Shown here: positions 12,033-22,840 of the stretch, piece after piece
Layout: each line of letters starts with the position of its first letter
Numbering within the stretch: the stretch's first letter is position 1
Position numbers and translations under genes: made by a program
Source of the DNA: Mesorhabditis belari
Lineage: Eukaryota; Nematoda; Chromadorea; Rhabditida; Rhabditidae
Assembly (NCBI GenBank): GCA_958450365.1
Contig: CAUEEP010000924.1
Location: 1,498,501 to 1,562,500, forward strand
DNA length: 64,000 bases
Reading direction: 5' to 3'
Notes under the pieces: generated by a model
Databases searched by the model: none
Told to the model about the DNA's origin: nothing
Seen by the model: only the letters and a program-made list of their open reading frames with translations

Positions 12033-12328
12033 AGAAAATGCTCGCAAGGACTGGCTCGCTTGGAACCGCATCTGGAACAAAGCTGGCCGCAAAACTATTG
12101 GCAAAGGTGGCCCATCAAAAGCTCAAACCGAAATCCACACGAAAGTAAATAGAAAGCTGATGGAAAACGATGGAGAGCAGAAATTAAAGAAGCAATCTGA
12201 GGTCTCAAGGAAAGAAATACTCTGCTGGTGGACGAGGATCCAAGGCGTTCGAAGGCGTTCGAATTGGCTGAAGCGGCGGAAAAAATCAAAGCGTTGACGG
12301 GCGCAGACGGTAACAAAGAAATTGGTTA
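12033..12328 (+). pseudogene. Unrecognised coding remnant, right arm
   Basis: A G+C-richer stretch with protein-like frames: RKDWLAWNRIWNKAGR...KAQTEIHTKVNRK in one frame and ERNTLLVDEDPRRSKAF...AAEKIKALTG in another, ending at a TAA near 12328. The two frames could be joined by splicing (an AG at about 12,150), but an in-frame TGA lies between them. Charged, helix-rich, family not recognised. Present in both arms. Either a small gene that decayed or part of a mobile element. Confidence 0.35.
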
Positions 12329-13629
12329 ATTTCTCCTGACCAGCAAATGCACCAGCAACGAAGAAGCGGAAGTTTGACAATCGCATAAACTTTTTCTCAT
12401 GCACATTTGGCTTGACGTTATGTTCGTGCTTCACCCCCTCAGCAATCTATTGGCGTTTTCTCTAAAAGTTGACAGTTAGAATCTATTTTTCATCTCCCGT
12501 ATGCGGGATAAAAAAAGTTTGCTTAATGCGCTCGTATCGAGAAAGATGAGCGGCACTGATTTATGACACGTTGCAATTTCTGGGTGTCCGTTAAATCATG
12601 TGGCATCCCTAATACGGTTTCAACCCAAGTGTTCGCAATCTTCGAGTATTATTGCATAATCAACTGATAAATCTTTTGCTATTTCGCAGGAAGAAAGCCT
12701 TTTGTTGGTTTGAAAAATTTCGAGCAACTTGGCTGGAAAACGAGAAGAAGAGAAAAAAGAAAAAAGAAAAAGAAGGAATGATAAAGATTGTCGACTTCGT
12801 TGGACTGCTGGATGACCTTTGTCTTCGAGGATTTACCCCCAGAACGGAATTTAGCAAACCAGTTTGCACATGTCCGTAGTGAAGCTTATCCTTCCACACA
12901 AACATTCACAACACTAGACCGAAGCCGAACGAGCGAGCGTCCGAAGTTTTGCTCTACAAAATGACACGAAAATCAGCAAAATCAGCTCAATAGTTTTGAA
13001 GATATAGACACGGAAAGTGGCGTGGTCAAGGGTTTAGTTCGGATTCGGGCGGAACATTTAAATTTCTATTGATCTGATCAGCAGAATCAGGGACAATTAT
13101 CATTTTTCGAGCGCTTTCGGCAGTATTGATTGATTATTTGATTAATTGATTAATTGATTTACATTCTGTATGCTGATTTTAATTGAAGTTTCTTAGGGTT
13201 CAAGAGTTTCAAAAAAAAACAGATAATGCCGACTAAAGCTTATCTTTTATTGCTGTCATTCATTTTGTGTTTGTTTATTAAGATAGTAAAAAAGGCCTTT
13301 TCTTTTCCCACTCTTTTACTTCTCCAATCTCTCGAAAAGGCGCAATGGCTTTTCTCTTTTCCGCCGTATTGATTCGTTTTGAACATAAACATTTTTTCCT
13401 TTACAGTCAAAACTTTTAGTTCGCTTTATATAATAATTTAATTTTAATCTGAACAAGATTCATTTTTGCAGACCATTTCAACGAAAATATGGACTCCTAT
13501 CTCATTTGCAAGGTTGTTTTATTCGATTCAGTTCATTTAATTTAATTTAAACGATGTAAATTACGCAGGAAACGTATCGAAATTCATTAATTAAGTAAAA
13601 AAAGCTACTTTTTGTTTATTATTCAAATT

Positions 13630-13900
13630 TTGACTTTGAAGAATGTTATTTACTCATTAAAACCCGCCTGCACGTGCCCATAAACCCCGTCCAAGACTGG
13701 TGCGAACGAAACTTCCCGGATTTCATCAGCTTTAAGCCTAGTCACCAGCAAGTTTCTATTTAAATCTGATGGATTACTCAGTCTGGAGTGTTCTCGAAGC
13801 AAAAGCCTGCTAAAAAGCACATTCAAGCATGGATTCACTGAAAGCGTCAAAAAGTTTGGGCTGATTACTGATAAGGCTTTACTTAGCCAACAGGGTGATG
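13630..13900 (+). mobile_element. Mariner transposase fragment (right arm)
   Basis: Mirror of 8395-8660. Plus strand reads the MDYSVWSVLEAKAC block with stops. Confidence 0.7.
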
Positions 13901-14109
13901 CTTGTGAAAGATATTTTTTCAATTGGCTGCATATATTCATTCACATAGTTGCATTCTATATTTATGTCGCTTTTCTTCTTTTAAAACTTTTTTTAATAAT
14001 TTCGGATCAGAGATTCTGCCGAAAACTTTTGATGCAGGAATTCTAAGATTTTTTCAACAAGACGAATCCTTTTACAAAATTTATTCCTTCTTTTAGAAAT
14101 TATTTTCTG

Positions 14110-16522
14110 ATGTCTGTTCTCTCATTGGTGAGCTGGAATATCGACGGTTTGGGTGACGATTTGGCACCAAGAATGGATGCCGTTTACAACGTTTTGAAAA
14201 AGTAAATTTGATTAATTGAAATTTTTAAATTGAATATTAGCATCGAGCCAAACGTTATCTTTCTTCAAGAAGTGGTCAGAAGTGTCATTGGTTCGCTTGA
14301 ACGACTCAGAGTTTTCATTGTTAAAAAAAATTTTTGAACAAAGCTATCAGGAAAGCTACGAAATCTTTTACTCTGATCGCTCATGTCGATATTTTACAGC
14401 CATTCTCGTCAAAAAACCTTTCAATTTTTTGGTAAAAGTGGGCTTATGGTTTGGCTAAATAGTAACTTTAGAAACACAACGTGCATGCCTTCGAAAACTC
14501 AAAAATGGCCAGGACTCTACAAACCATTGAGGCAGGTTTTTCAGTTGTACTGAAACAGGAACCATTCATTTTTCGCATTTTTGGTGAATTACATACAGGG
14601 TGTCCGAAAAAAAAGTGGTCATCGCTTTGAGTCTGGAAAAATTTTCTCGTTGATTTTTCAAGGCTCATCGTGGTGTCAGAATGTCCGAATTGGTTTTGCC
14701 TCAGGCGTCACACAACAAGATGAAGTTGATTTTTTGATGATTTTGTGAATGGGGGTCATGCATGGCCGGGGAGCTCAAAATCCACGTAAGGTATACATGA
14801 AAAACACCCTTTTGAATTCCTCTATTTCACCACAAATCTTTCTACTTTTTGTTTTGATAAATAGAGGAATTCAAAGGTGTGTTTTTCCTGTATACCTTAC
14901 GTGGATTTTGAGCTCTCCGGCAGCATGACCCCCATTCACAAAATCATCAAAAATCAATTTCATCTTGTTGTGTGACGCCAGAAGCAAAACCAATTCTGAC
15001 ATTCTGACACCACGATGAGCCTTGAAAAATCAACGAGAAAATTTTTCCAGGCTCAAAGCGATGACCACTTTTTTTTCGGACACCCTGTATAAATGAGAAA
15101 CGACTATATACTGCATTCGTAAGATCTAATCAAAGCAAACTTGATAAACTTAAACTTCATGATCTTTTGACTGCTCCAATGCTGCCCCTACCTTTAACAG
15201 AAAAGGCTATACATTTTAGGGTGAGCTTGGCTCCATGAAAGTCTTCCTTTTGACCACACATCTTGAAAGTTTGGGTGAAAACAAGAAAGAACGAAAGGTA
15301 TTGATTTTTTTAAATTCGAAATTCTCAGGATAGATGTTTACAGGCACAACTTGATTATTGCTTGCAAAAGATGAAGGAAATCGCTGAAAACAATCCAGAT
15401 GCTGTCGTTTTCTTCGGTGGTGATCTCAATATTCGGGAGAAAGAGGTGCAAGCATTGGGAATTTTTTAACAATTTGAACTCTAATTGTCAGATGCCAGAG
15501 CTTCCCGCCGGTGTTAAGGATGCTTTTTTGGAGGCCGGATCACCGAAAGACGAAAGGTTCACATGGGATACGCAGAAGAACCACAACAAATTTGCTGGCC
15601 AAGCGCAAATCCGATTCGATCGGGTTAGTTTGCGATTTTTCATGTAGTTTAATCTATCAAGATCATCGTAGGTTATTTATAACATTGTATTGGGTTGGTG
15701 AATTGAAAACTGCCGGCTATTGTCATATGTGACAGTTTGAGCACTTTCTTCAAAGGGAAACCAATTTTGGGGTCAATGGAAAAGTTGTAGAGAATCAAAA
15801 ATGAAGTGCATATCCAAATTTTCAGGATGATTCAAAAACTGGTTTTAAAGAAATGCGAAATTTACGAATTTTCACAAAACTTGCATTTTAAGCGAAACTA
15901 CTAGTTTTTGAAAATAAGCCTAATTTTTGATTCTCTACAACTTTTCTATTGACACCAAAATGGGTTTCTTTTGAAGAAAGTGCTCAAACTGGGAGTCCTC
16001 CATCCTCCTCTCCAGTCCTCCATTTTTGAGTCTCACACTTGTCTCACACACAAACCAAAATCCTACTACGAAAGAGGAACCCGCAAATTGCCTGTAAAAT
16101 GGGCAGAAGTCGTCAATAATAATGGAAATTATTTCAGATGAATTGATGGTTTTTTGTTGAATAAATTTTAGTTCAAAATCCGGCAGTTTTCAATTCACCA
16201 ACCCAATAGTTTATTTATAGAAAATAACAAAAAATTTTTTTAGAAAACAGTTGCTGAAATACACTTTTTTATCATAAATACCGGGTTTTCAGAAAAGTCT
16301 CATAGCAATCTCAACTTTTTGCAATAAACATCAAAAACATAGGATTGCCTTAAAAACGTTGTCAACGTGACCAGAATGCGATTTCATCATTCTTTTAAGA
16401 TTCTTTGGACGGGTCCTCTACAAATTGTGAGCTTCAAATTGGAAGGTCGTGAACGACTTCAAACCGTTGATTGCTTCCCAAGTGATCATTGGGCCATAAA
16501 TTGCACTTTTTCTGCACCTTAA
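14110..16522 (+). CDS. TDP2-like 5'-tyrosyl-DNA phosphodiesterase, right-arm copy
   Basis: Multi-exon gene on the plus strand. Exon 1 14110-14201 (SVLSLVSWNIDGLGDDLAPR) joins in phase to 14241 onward (IEPNVIFLQEVV). A 41-nt intron then leads to ESYEIFYSDRSCRYFTAILV, followed by an exon with MKVFLLTTHLESLGENKKE (~15220), one with DAVVFFGGDLNIREKE (~15345), one with GSPKDERFTWDTQ (~15493) and a last exon from about 16343 ending at TAA 16520-16522 with FPSDHWAINC. These are the four signature motifs of TDP2 (WNIDGL, GD-x-N, WDT, SDHW), which repairs covalent topoisomerase II-DNA adducts. The usual N-terminal UBA domain is not seen. The exon around the 'S-x-M-x-R' motif expected between FTAILVKK and THLES was not found; a MITE sits in that intron. 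It diverges from the left copy around the central spacer. Confidence 0.8.
14596..15087. mobile_element. Foldback MITE, CAGGGTGTCCG ends (right arm)
   Basis: Mirror of 7223-7691, slightly longer (492 bp), flanked by TA. It lies in the TDP2-like intron before the THLES exon. Confidence 0.88.
15690..16206. mobile_element. Miniature mariner-type element, TTGGGTTGGTGAATT family (right arm)
   Basis: Mirror of 6105-6620, flanked by TA, in the intron before the last TDP2-like exon. Confidence 0.85.
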
Positions 16523-17201
16523 TTCTCTTTATTCAGATTTCATTCGTTTAATTTAATTATTTTATACCATGCCTCTTCAAAATTTGATTGTTTTGATTTG
16601 ATAATTAATTGTATCTAAATATTATTTTTGCTAAATTTTATCCAAAATTTGCTACTAGAAAAGCATAAATATTTCGTCTAGTTTTTCTGGTTTACAGGAG
16701 TATGCCGAAAAGCCAAAAACACCTCCAAATCCAAAAATATATCCACAAAACCCAAGACTTGTTCCAGAAGCCTGGCTCTGACTTCTAGCAGGCTCATGAC
16801 CTTCTGTGTTTTTGAAAATCCGCAAAAACAACTACTCCCAAGAACTACACAAAAGCCATTTTGCAGAGAAACAATTAGCCTTTTTAATAGTTCAAATAAA
16901 AATTTTGTTGGTGGCGGCATTATTTTTAAAAGACGTTTGGAAAAAAAAATTTTAAAGACTTATGCACCAAGCTAATAATTTTACATTTGTGATTTACTCT
17001 GTCAAAAGTTAAAACTTCAGTAAACTTGAAGCTTGAAAGGTGAAAAATGTCTTTCTTTTTTGTTTTTTGACTATCCAACTCAAAAATTGATTTTCTGAAA
17101 AAAATTTCTTTTTGAAATTTCCTTTTCTGTTTCATGGGTTTCTTAAATCTTTTCTAAAGATTTTTTTGACTTTTGTTTGCAAAGTGTGATGCTTTCTGAT
17201 T

Positions 17202-18095
17202 TACCTATCAAGCAAAAACTTTATTCATCGAGATGCGGTCGAAAGAAATGTTTTGATAACCGAGAGGAAGATGGCCAAGGTGGGTTGTGTCCAATAGGAA
17301 AGTTTAAGGAAAGAAAATATCATTTAGAACTTTTACGTGCCTTATTAGGCACATAAAATAATTAAAACACCCTGTTTCAGTTATTGGATTTCGGTTTGTG
17401 TCGTCACATTAAAGACGAGCATTACGAGTCTCAAGGAGGGAAATTACCGTTCAAATGGATGCCACCTGAATCGATTGAATTCGCGAGGTTCAGAGAAGAG
17501 TGATGTGTGAGTGAGAGTTGATGTAAATGAAAAATTGATCAAGAAGATCAAAATATTTCAGTTGGTCATTTGGAGTTGTTCTCTTTGAAATGTTTTCTTT
17601 CGGGAAAACTCCTTTCGAATCGATGGCCAACAACGAGTTTTTGTTATATTTAAAGAAGGGAAATCGACTCGATTTACCCAATGAAATGCCAGAATGGATG
17701 TAAGAAAGCTAAAATTGACACTTGACGAACTAGTCACTTACAAATATAACAAATGTTATACTTTAGCCAAAGAACAAGTTTACAGAAAAGAAATAGCCAA
17801 TAATTGTTGGTCATATGAGATAAAGAATCGTTCCGGATTCTCTGCAATTCGAAAACGATTCTATCAAGAAATGGAACAAAACGCGGAAAGCTCTGGATAC
17901 TTACATTTCAGGTAGGCTCTCTCAGTGATGTGAACATTTTGTTTACCTAATCAAATTTCATCTCAGCAAAAACTACTACACTCCAGAGACAAAAATCCTG
18001 CTAAGTTCCTGGAAATACACAATATACAACTTTGAAATCCTTCAGCAAACACACCGAAGCCTCGGTCATGCTGGTATTGGATTGATGTGGTAACA
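17202..18095 (+). pseudogene. 5'-truncated tyrosine kinase (C-lobe)
   Basis: Exon to 17279 reads YLSSKNFIHRDAVERNVLI, a catalytic loop with the HRD-x-x-x-x-N signature of tyrosine kinases. Exon 17381-17506 has DFGLCRHI and LPFKWMPPESIE; exon 17562-17699 has WSFGVVLFEMFSFGKTPF; an exon from about 17767 has NCWSYEIKNRSGF. These are subdomains VI-XI in order. The N-lobe and anything before it are missing: sequence upstream belongs to the inverted-repeat arm, whose end falls in this exon. Two frame problems are visible, a one-base shift between PPESIEF and GSEKSDV near 17,480 and a phase mismatch at the following junction. It is probably a truncated, non-functional gene, although sequencing error cannot be excluded. 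Confidence 0.75.
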
Positions 18096-18263
18096 TCTTA
18101 GGATATCAAAGTTTGTTTTTGAAACATTGTACAAAAAATTGCAGTTGTTGCAGTCTAATTTAAGTTGATTATGTATTGTTCAATTTTGTTGTTTGTTCTA
18201 AAAATAAACTTGTTTGCAATTCACAACCGATAAAAAATTCTGAAAACTTCTGTAAAGCATAAA

Positions 18264-18545
18264 ACAACAGCTGAGTCTAAATCGGACATAACATATAAAT
18301 AATCTTGGTTGCATGTTGTTATTGATTTGGTTACTAAAGAGATTTTACTGTAAAAGCTTTGTTCTCAACAAATACATAGCTTTCGTAAGGAAGCGTTTTG
18401 TAGGAAATAAAATAAATGCATTTTTTGCATGTTGTTCGAAATGGAAAACAATGGCAATTTTCTGGTGTCAGATTGGAGCTTTTTTGGGTTTTTGGGTCTC
18501 ATTTCTTTGCTTTCGCAAGGAAATGGGACTCGTTTTCACTTTACA
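18264..18545 (+). repeat. Dispersed repeat R (copy 1)
   Basis: A ~270-bp unit beginning near an AAATCGGACATAACATAT motif and containing TTTACTGTAAAAGCTTTG and GGAAATAAAATAAA. Other copies: 22311-22835 (interrupted by a MITE), 34966-35105 and 35529-35795. No coding capacity seen. The stretch from here to 19,020 has no recognised gene. Confidence 0.8.
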
Positions 18546-19020
18546 ATCAATCAACTTTCCTTAAGACAGATTTTCTTAAGACATTTTAAACTGAAACTTC
18601 CACAAATGAGAACACAACTTTTGAAGAAAAAGCCAGTCAGCTTACTCAATAAATCAGCCTCCCCTCTTTCTATGTTTATTAAGTTCTCAGGGGTTTTGGC
18701 TAAAGGTGTCACCTGTTAGAAAAAGAAAGCTTGAGAGAATCTACTTTTGGACTCAGGCAAAGTTTTGGGTTTAGATTTTTCAATTTCTTTTTCAAAAGAA
18801 AATTTCCACAAAATTAACCTTGAATCAGATTATTTTCCTTCAAATACGGCAATCAAACGCTTCGCTCTAGGTATTTTCAATCTCAATTTCCACCATCTTA
18901 TACATAGCTTTTCAAACAAGAGATTAAGAAACTGTTAAAAGCTCTCCTTGCTTTTAACTTTTCTTAGACATTTCATTTCAGACTTTTCAGATTTTTTACT
19001 TAATGTATTATATTTGATGA

Positions 19021-21759
19021 ATGTCTGGATATACAGAGGAATCGATTGGCAATGGAACCTATGGACAAGTTTTTCAACTCGTTGGACACGACCCGTTGGT
19101 TTTCAGCCTAAATTTGGATATTCATAGAAACTAGAGATGAGTTGATGATGACGATTAATTAACAGAATTTTGCCCAACACAACAAAAAAGACATTGGTCT
19201 TTTTTTGAACTAAGAAGTGTCATCAAATGCTTACAGCTAGTTGGTAGTAAGATTTAATTAGCTTCTATCTAGACCAGCGGTGATCAAATATGTCATGTGT
19301 TCTAATGATGAGTCTCGACAGCACTATGAAACACAATGCAATGCGTTGCAAAGATGTGACCATCCAAATATCGTTCATTTGATTCGAATTCAAAAGGTCG
19401 AAAATTCGACTAGACTCGGCCTCGTAATGGAGTATTGTGATCGAGGATCGCTGGAAACAAGTTTATTCTTTCAGATTTCAAAGACCAATCCTATTCTTTA
19501 GTGATCTTTAATCCGACGATCATTTACACCATTCGCTCAGTCATCTTGTGGAGCCAACAACTCTTTGGAGCGCTCGATTACATGTACCAAACTTTCAATA
19601 TCATCCATTGTGATATCAAACCTGCCAAGTTGGTCTATAGGTTGATGTTTATTTAAGAAGACAATTGTGATTAAATTTTCTGACCAGTTTAACAACCATT
19701 AGTCGAACTCTTAACTTCAGTCATTCATTGAAGAATTGTGTGTTGCCGCGTGCTAAGCTTTTGCATTGAAGATAGCATGTTTGGCGAACATTCATCTTCA
19801 AACGGAAATTCATAGTTTATGTATATTTAGTATCTTTGTCACAAATGATTTCACTTTGAAAGTCGGCGATTTCGGATTGGCAAAGATGGCGGTTGAGACG
19901 ACGAGCGGGACTTTTATTGGGAGTTATCGATATATGAGTCCGACAAGGCCTGACTACGATGCTCGGGTTTGTTAGACTAACTTTGGTCCCTAGCACCAGT
20001 AGATCTACATTTGTCTAAACTGTCTAAACCCAAATTTGTCGGAGCTAGTGAATTTAGGCATCTCATCTTCATGACATTTATGCTATGGGCCTTGTCGTTT
20101 GGGAGCTGATAGAAAGAAGGTTTGTTCAGAGCTTTTTGACCTCTACTCGAAAGAAAGACTAAATACAAGAAAGTGCGTGACTGGTTAACTAAGTTAAAAC
20201 TTTTTGAAGCATAAAAACCCCCATTTGCAGGTCTGTATGGTCAAAGTACGAAGTTGATGGCGAATTTGATTATAATTTCTTTCTCTACAGCTTTTTCCAA
20301 GGTGATGTCACGGAATTGGTAGCACCAAACTGCCAACCGGATCTGCAGCAAATAATCACAAGGTAATAAGTTAATGCAATGAGGGATCAATCTTTTTAGG
20401 TGCACAAATTTTGACCGACGATCGAGACCCAAAGCCGACGAAGTCTGTCAACAATTAGCAGCTCTTCCCCGGGTTAGTTACACATAAAGTCGCGTTCATC
20501 GAACTTTCTAGCTTGAACATCAGGATATCCAGCCAACGATCGTCGAGTCGAGTCAAGTCTTGATTCGACCAGTTGGTTTTGATGATACCGATGAGCGACA
20601 ACCAATTAGCGGGACACCTTCTTTTGACCTCTTCGTTCCAGATGTGACGACCATCAGCAATTCTTCGGAAGTCAACGCAATATCAAAAAAAGAAAGCAAA
20701 ATAGCAACGATGGAACACAAAACCGAAGAAGAAAAAATGAAAGAAAATGCCGCTGTGGTTCAATTTGAAATAGCAGAAGCTCGAACAAATCGCAGCACAA
20801 ATCATTCTAAACTTTCGTCGCCACGGATCACATCATCTATGGGGCCGTTAGAAGCAGTGCTGCTAAGAAATGCTAACGTTGGTACAAGTTTAGAAGCAAA
20901 ACAAAAGCCAAAAAATTTCAAGATGATTCATCTTGAAGAAAACCCCGTTTTGGCGGACCATAAACCCAAACGAGTCCAAAACCTCTGCCGTTTTTCAATC
21001 TCGATTCTAATTGTTCTGCTCATCGTGCTGGCGATATTTGGAGGCGCATATTATGCTTTCGTGGTCTCAACACCAGTCACAATTCTTGTCGGACCCGATG
21101 GAACACCACTGCCTACTGATGCAAGCGGAAGACACGTTCGACCAGACGATGAACCGGTGCCAACCAACGCCAATGGATTGCCCGTTGATTCCAGTGGTGA
21201 ATTTTTGCCGATTGACAGCAAGGGACGTCATGTCTTCATTGCAACTACCGAACCGGAATTAACAAGCAAGGTGTTGAACCCGAATGAGACGAGACAGGTA
21301 GAAATTACCGATGAGACGGGTAGAACCCGAATCCCAGTTGTTTGGCCTGATGGAACGCCACTCGCTACGGATATCACTGGCGAATACATTCTTGACGACG
21401 GCACTCCAATTACATCTGACGATGAGGGCAATCCTATTGGATTTGATGGAGAGGTTCTGCCAACCGACAACTCCGGTCAATGGGTGTTTGTTACCCCAGA
21501 ACCAGAACCCGAAACCATGAAAGCTACGGAACAAATCATTGTCGTTCGGGGACAAGATCAGACTCCATTGCCGACAGATGAATCTGGAGCGCCGCTTAAT
21601 TCAGAGGGACGACCATTGGCCACCGATGAGCAAGGGCGCCCGCTTTCTCCGGCTGGCGAGGTGTTGCCAACTGATGATGAGGGGCGCTATGTCTTCAATG
21701 CAACTGCCGAACCGGAAGTTGAGCCCGAATGCGACGAGATAGGTAGAAATTACCGATGA
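19021..21759 (+). CDS. K1: kinase with C-terminal transmembrane helix and repeat ectodomain
   Basis: Eight exons join with consistent phase: 19021-19094, 19273-19460, 19502-19628, 19831-19966, 20058-20119, 20231-20362, 20400-20472 and 20524-21759 (675 residues). Residues 9-262 are a Ser/Thr-type kinase: IGNGTYGQV loop, AVIK Lys30, HPNIVHLI, HCDIKPAN with Asp125, DFG at 143-145, GSYRYMSP. HCD replaces HRD, but the catalytic Asp, Lys and Asn remain. After a charged linker starting IRPVGFD comes one hydrophobic helix (420-446, SILIVLLIVLAIFGG) preceded by KPKR, predicting a cytosolic kinase and an external C-terminus. The ectodomain is a series of Asp/Gly/Pro/Thr units (DGTPLPTDASG, EVLPTDDEGRYV). 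The reading frame ends early because of a deletion in the second long repeat (see 21760-21961). Ligand and substrate unknown. Confidence 0.85.
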
Positions 21760-21961
21760 GACGGGTAGAACCCGAATCCCAGTTGTTTGGCCTAATGGAA
21801 CGTTGCTTGCCACTGATTCAACTGGAGAGTACATTCTTGACGACGGCACTCCAATTGCACGTGACGACGAGGGCAAGCCTATTGGATTTGATGGAGAGGT
21901 TTTGCCTACCGATGGCCATGGCAACTGGATGTTGACTTTGCCCCAGGATTATGAAGATTAA
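21065..21961 (+). repeat. Coding repeats of the K1 ectodomain with a ~459-bp duplication
   Basis: Short units of 11-13 residues with the pattern x-G-x-P-L-P-T-D-x-x-G recur throughout. On top of this a longer unit is duplicated: the segment from GTCTTCATTGCAAC (21232) reappears at 21691, 459 bp downstream, and 21297 onward matches 21742 onward at an offset of 445. Confidence 0.85.
21760..21961 (+). pseudogene. Frameshifted 3' extension of K1
   Basis: Sequence after the K1 stop still encodes repeat units in another frame (RTRIPVVWPNG..., GEVLPTDGHG...) down to TAA at 21959-21961. Compared with the first long repeat, the second lacks 14 nt near 21,718-21,724 and has TAG where the first has CAG (near 21,739). 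Both changes truncate the ectodomain by about 70 residues. Confidence 0.75.
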
Positions 21962-21965
21962 TGAA

Positions 21966-22320
21966 GATAAACAAAAAATCGGCTCAAATCTGATAGAAAT
22001 AACTGGTCAATATCGTTTTATTCGTCTAAATATTCTAAATAAATAATGATAGAAATTTGCAAAGCTATTGGCTAAAATCTCAATAGTTAACACAACAATA
22101 AAGGCTGACATTTTTCACCCTTATTAATTTTCAATTTTTGCCTTTATTATTGAATCAAAAAAGTGAGGACTTTTACATATTCAGTGTTACTACTCGTAAA
22201 CAAAATACCTACTTTCTAGAACGTTTTCAAATTTTCGAAAATGAACACAATTTGGATCGAAAATAGAAGATTTTGCCATTGAATCAAAAAATTTTCAACA
22301 ATGAGATTCTTTTGTTATTA
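21966..22320 (+). repeat. 3' flank shared by K1 and K2 (copy 1)
   Basis: About 90% similar to 34672-34980, starting a few bases after the K1 coding region with AAAAATCGGCTCAAA. It contains AATAAA-type signals (TTCTAAATAAATAATGA), so it may hold the 3' UTR. Homology continues into dispersed repeat R. Confidence 0.85.
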
Positions 22321-22374
22321 ATTTGGTTACTAAAGAGATTTTACTGTAAAAGCTTTGCTCACAACAAATACATA

Positions 22375-22673
22375 CCGTAAATACTGTAATAGTACCCCAC
22401 CCCCATAATGACGGTGCGGAGTGTTGCGTCGTCTAGCTTTGAACGAGTTTTTCTCGACACTGGTTTATGCTACAATGCGCGCTTAAGTATCAAAAAATAA
22501 CGCTGAATTTCAGCTATTTTTTGATAAGGATATTTGATATTTGATTTTTGATTTTTTGAGCTTTTTGATATTTTTTGAAAGGACGGGCGCTTTGAAAAAA
22601 ATGAAATACTAAAAAACTTTTGCGACTACGCGACTGTACGAGGGGGGCCGGGGTACTATTACAGTATTTACGG
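22375..22673. mobile_element. MITE with CCGTAAATACTGTAATAG ends
   Basis: A 299-bp element with inverted ends, flanked by TA. The unoccupied site is visible at 35,030 (ACAAATACATAGCTTTCG), which proves the borders and the TA duplication. Same terminal motif as 26199-27056. Confidence 0.92.
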
Positions 22674-22675
22674 TA

Positions 22676-22840
22676 GCTTTCGTAAGGAAGCATTTTGTAG
22701 GAAATAAAATAAAAGCATTTTTCTATGCTCTTCGAAATGGAAAACAATGGCAATTTTCTGGTATCGGATTGAAGCTTTTTGGGGTTTTTGGGTCTCATTT
22801 CTTTGCTTTCGCAAGGAAATGGGACTCGTTTTCACTTGGA
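22676..22840 (+). repeat. Dispersed repeat R (copy 2, distal part)
   Basis: Continuation of repeat R after the MITE; matches 18380-18545 and 35625-35795. From 22,841 to 23,973 I see no gene, only AT-rich sequence. Confidence 0.8.

Larger units (their letters stand above)
11735..17195 (-). repeat. Right arm of the giant inverted repeat
   Basis: Reverse complement of 5135-10557. The inner border is sharp at 11735 (TGCAAGCAAAGACAGAC). The outer end fades within 17,185-17,200, inside the catalytic-loop exon of a tyrosine kinase. Differences from the left arm include a five-base insertion in the last TDP2 exon and a few loop-region substitutions. Confidence 0.95.

Noticed and set aside
21228..21555. 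Minus-strand frames of 80-107 codons in the K1 repeat region
   Set aside because: Shadows of the repetitive coding sequence, without independent support.
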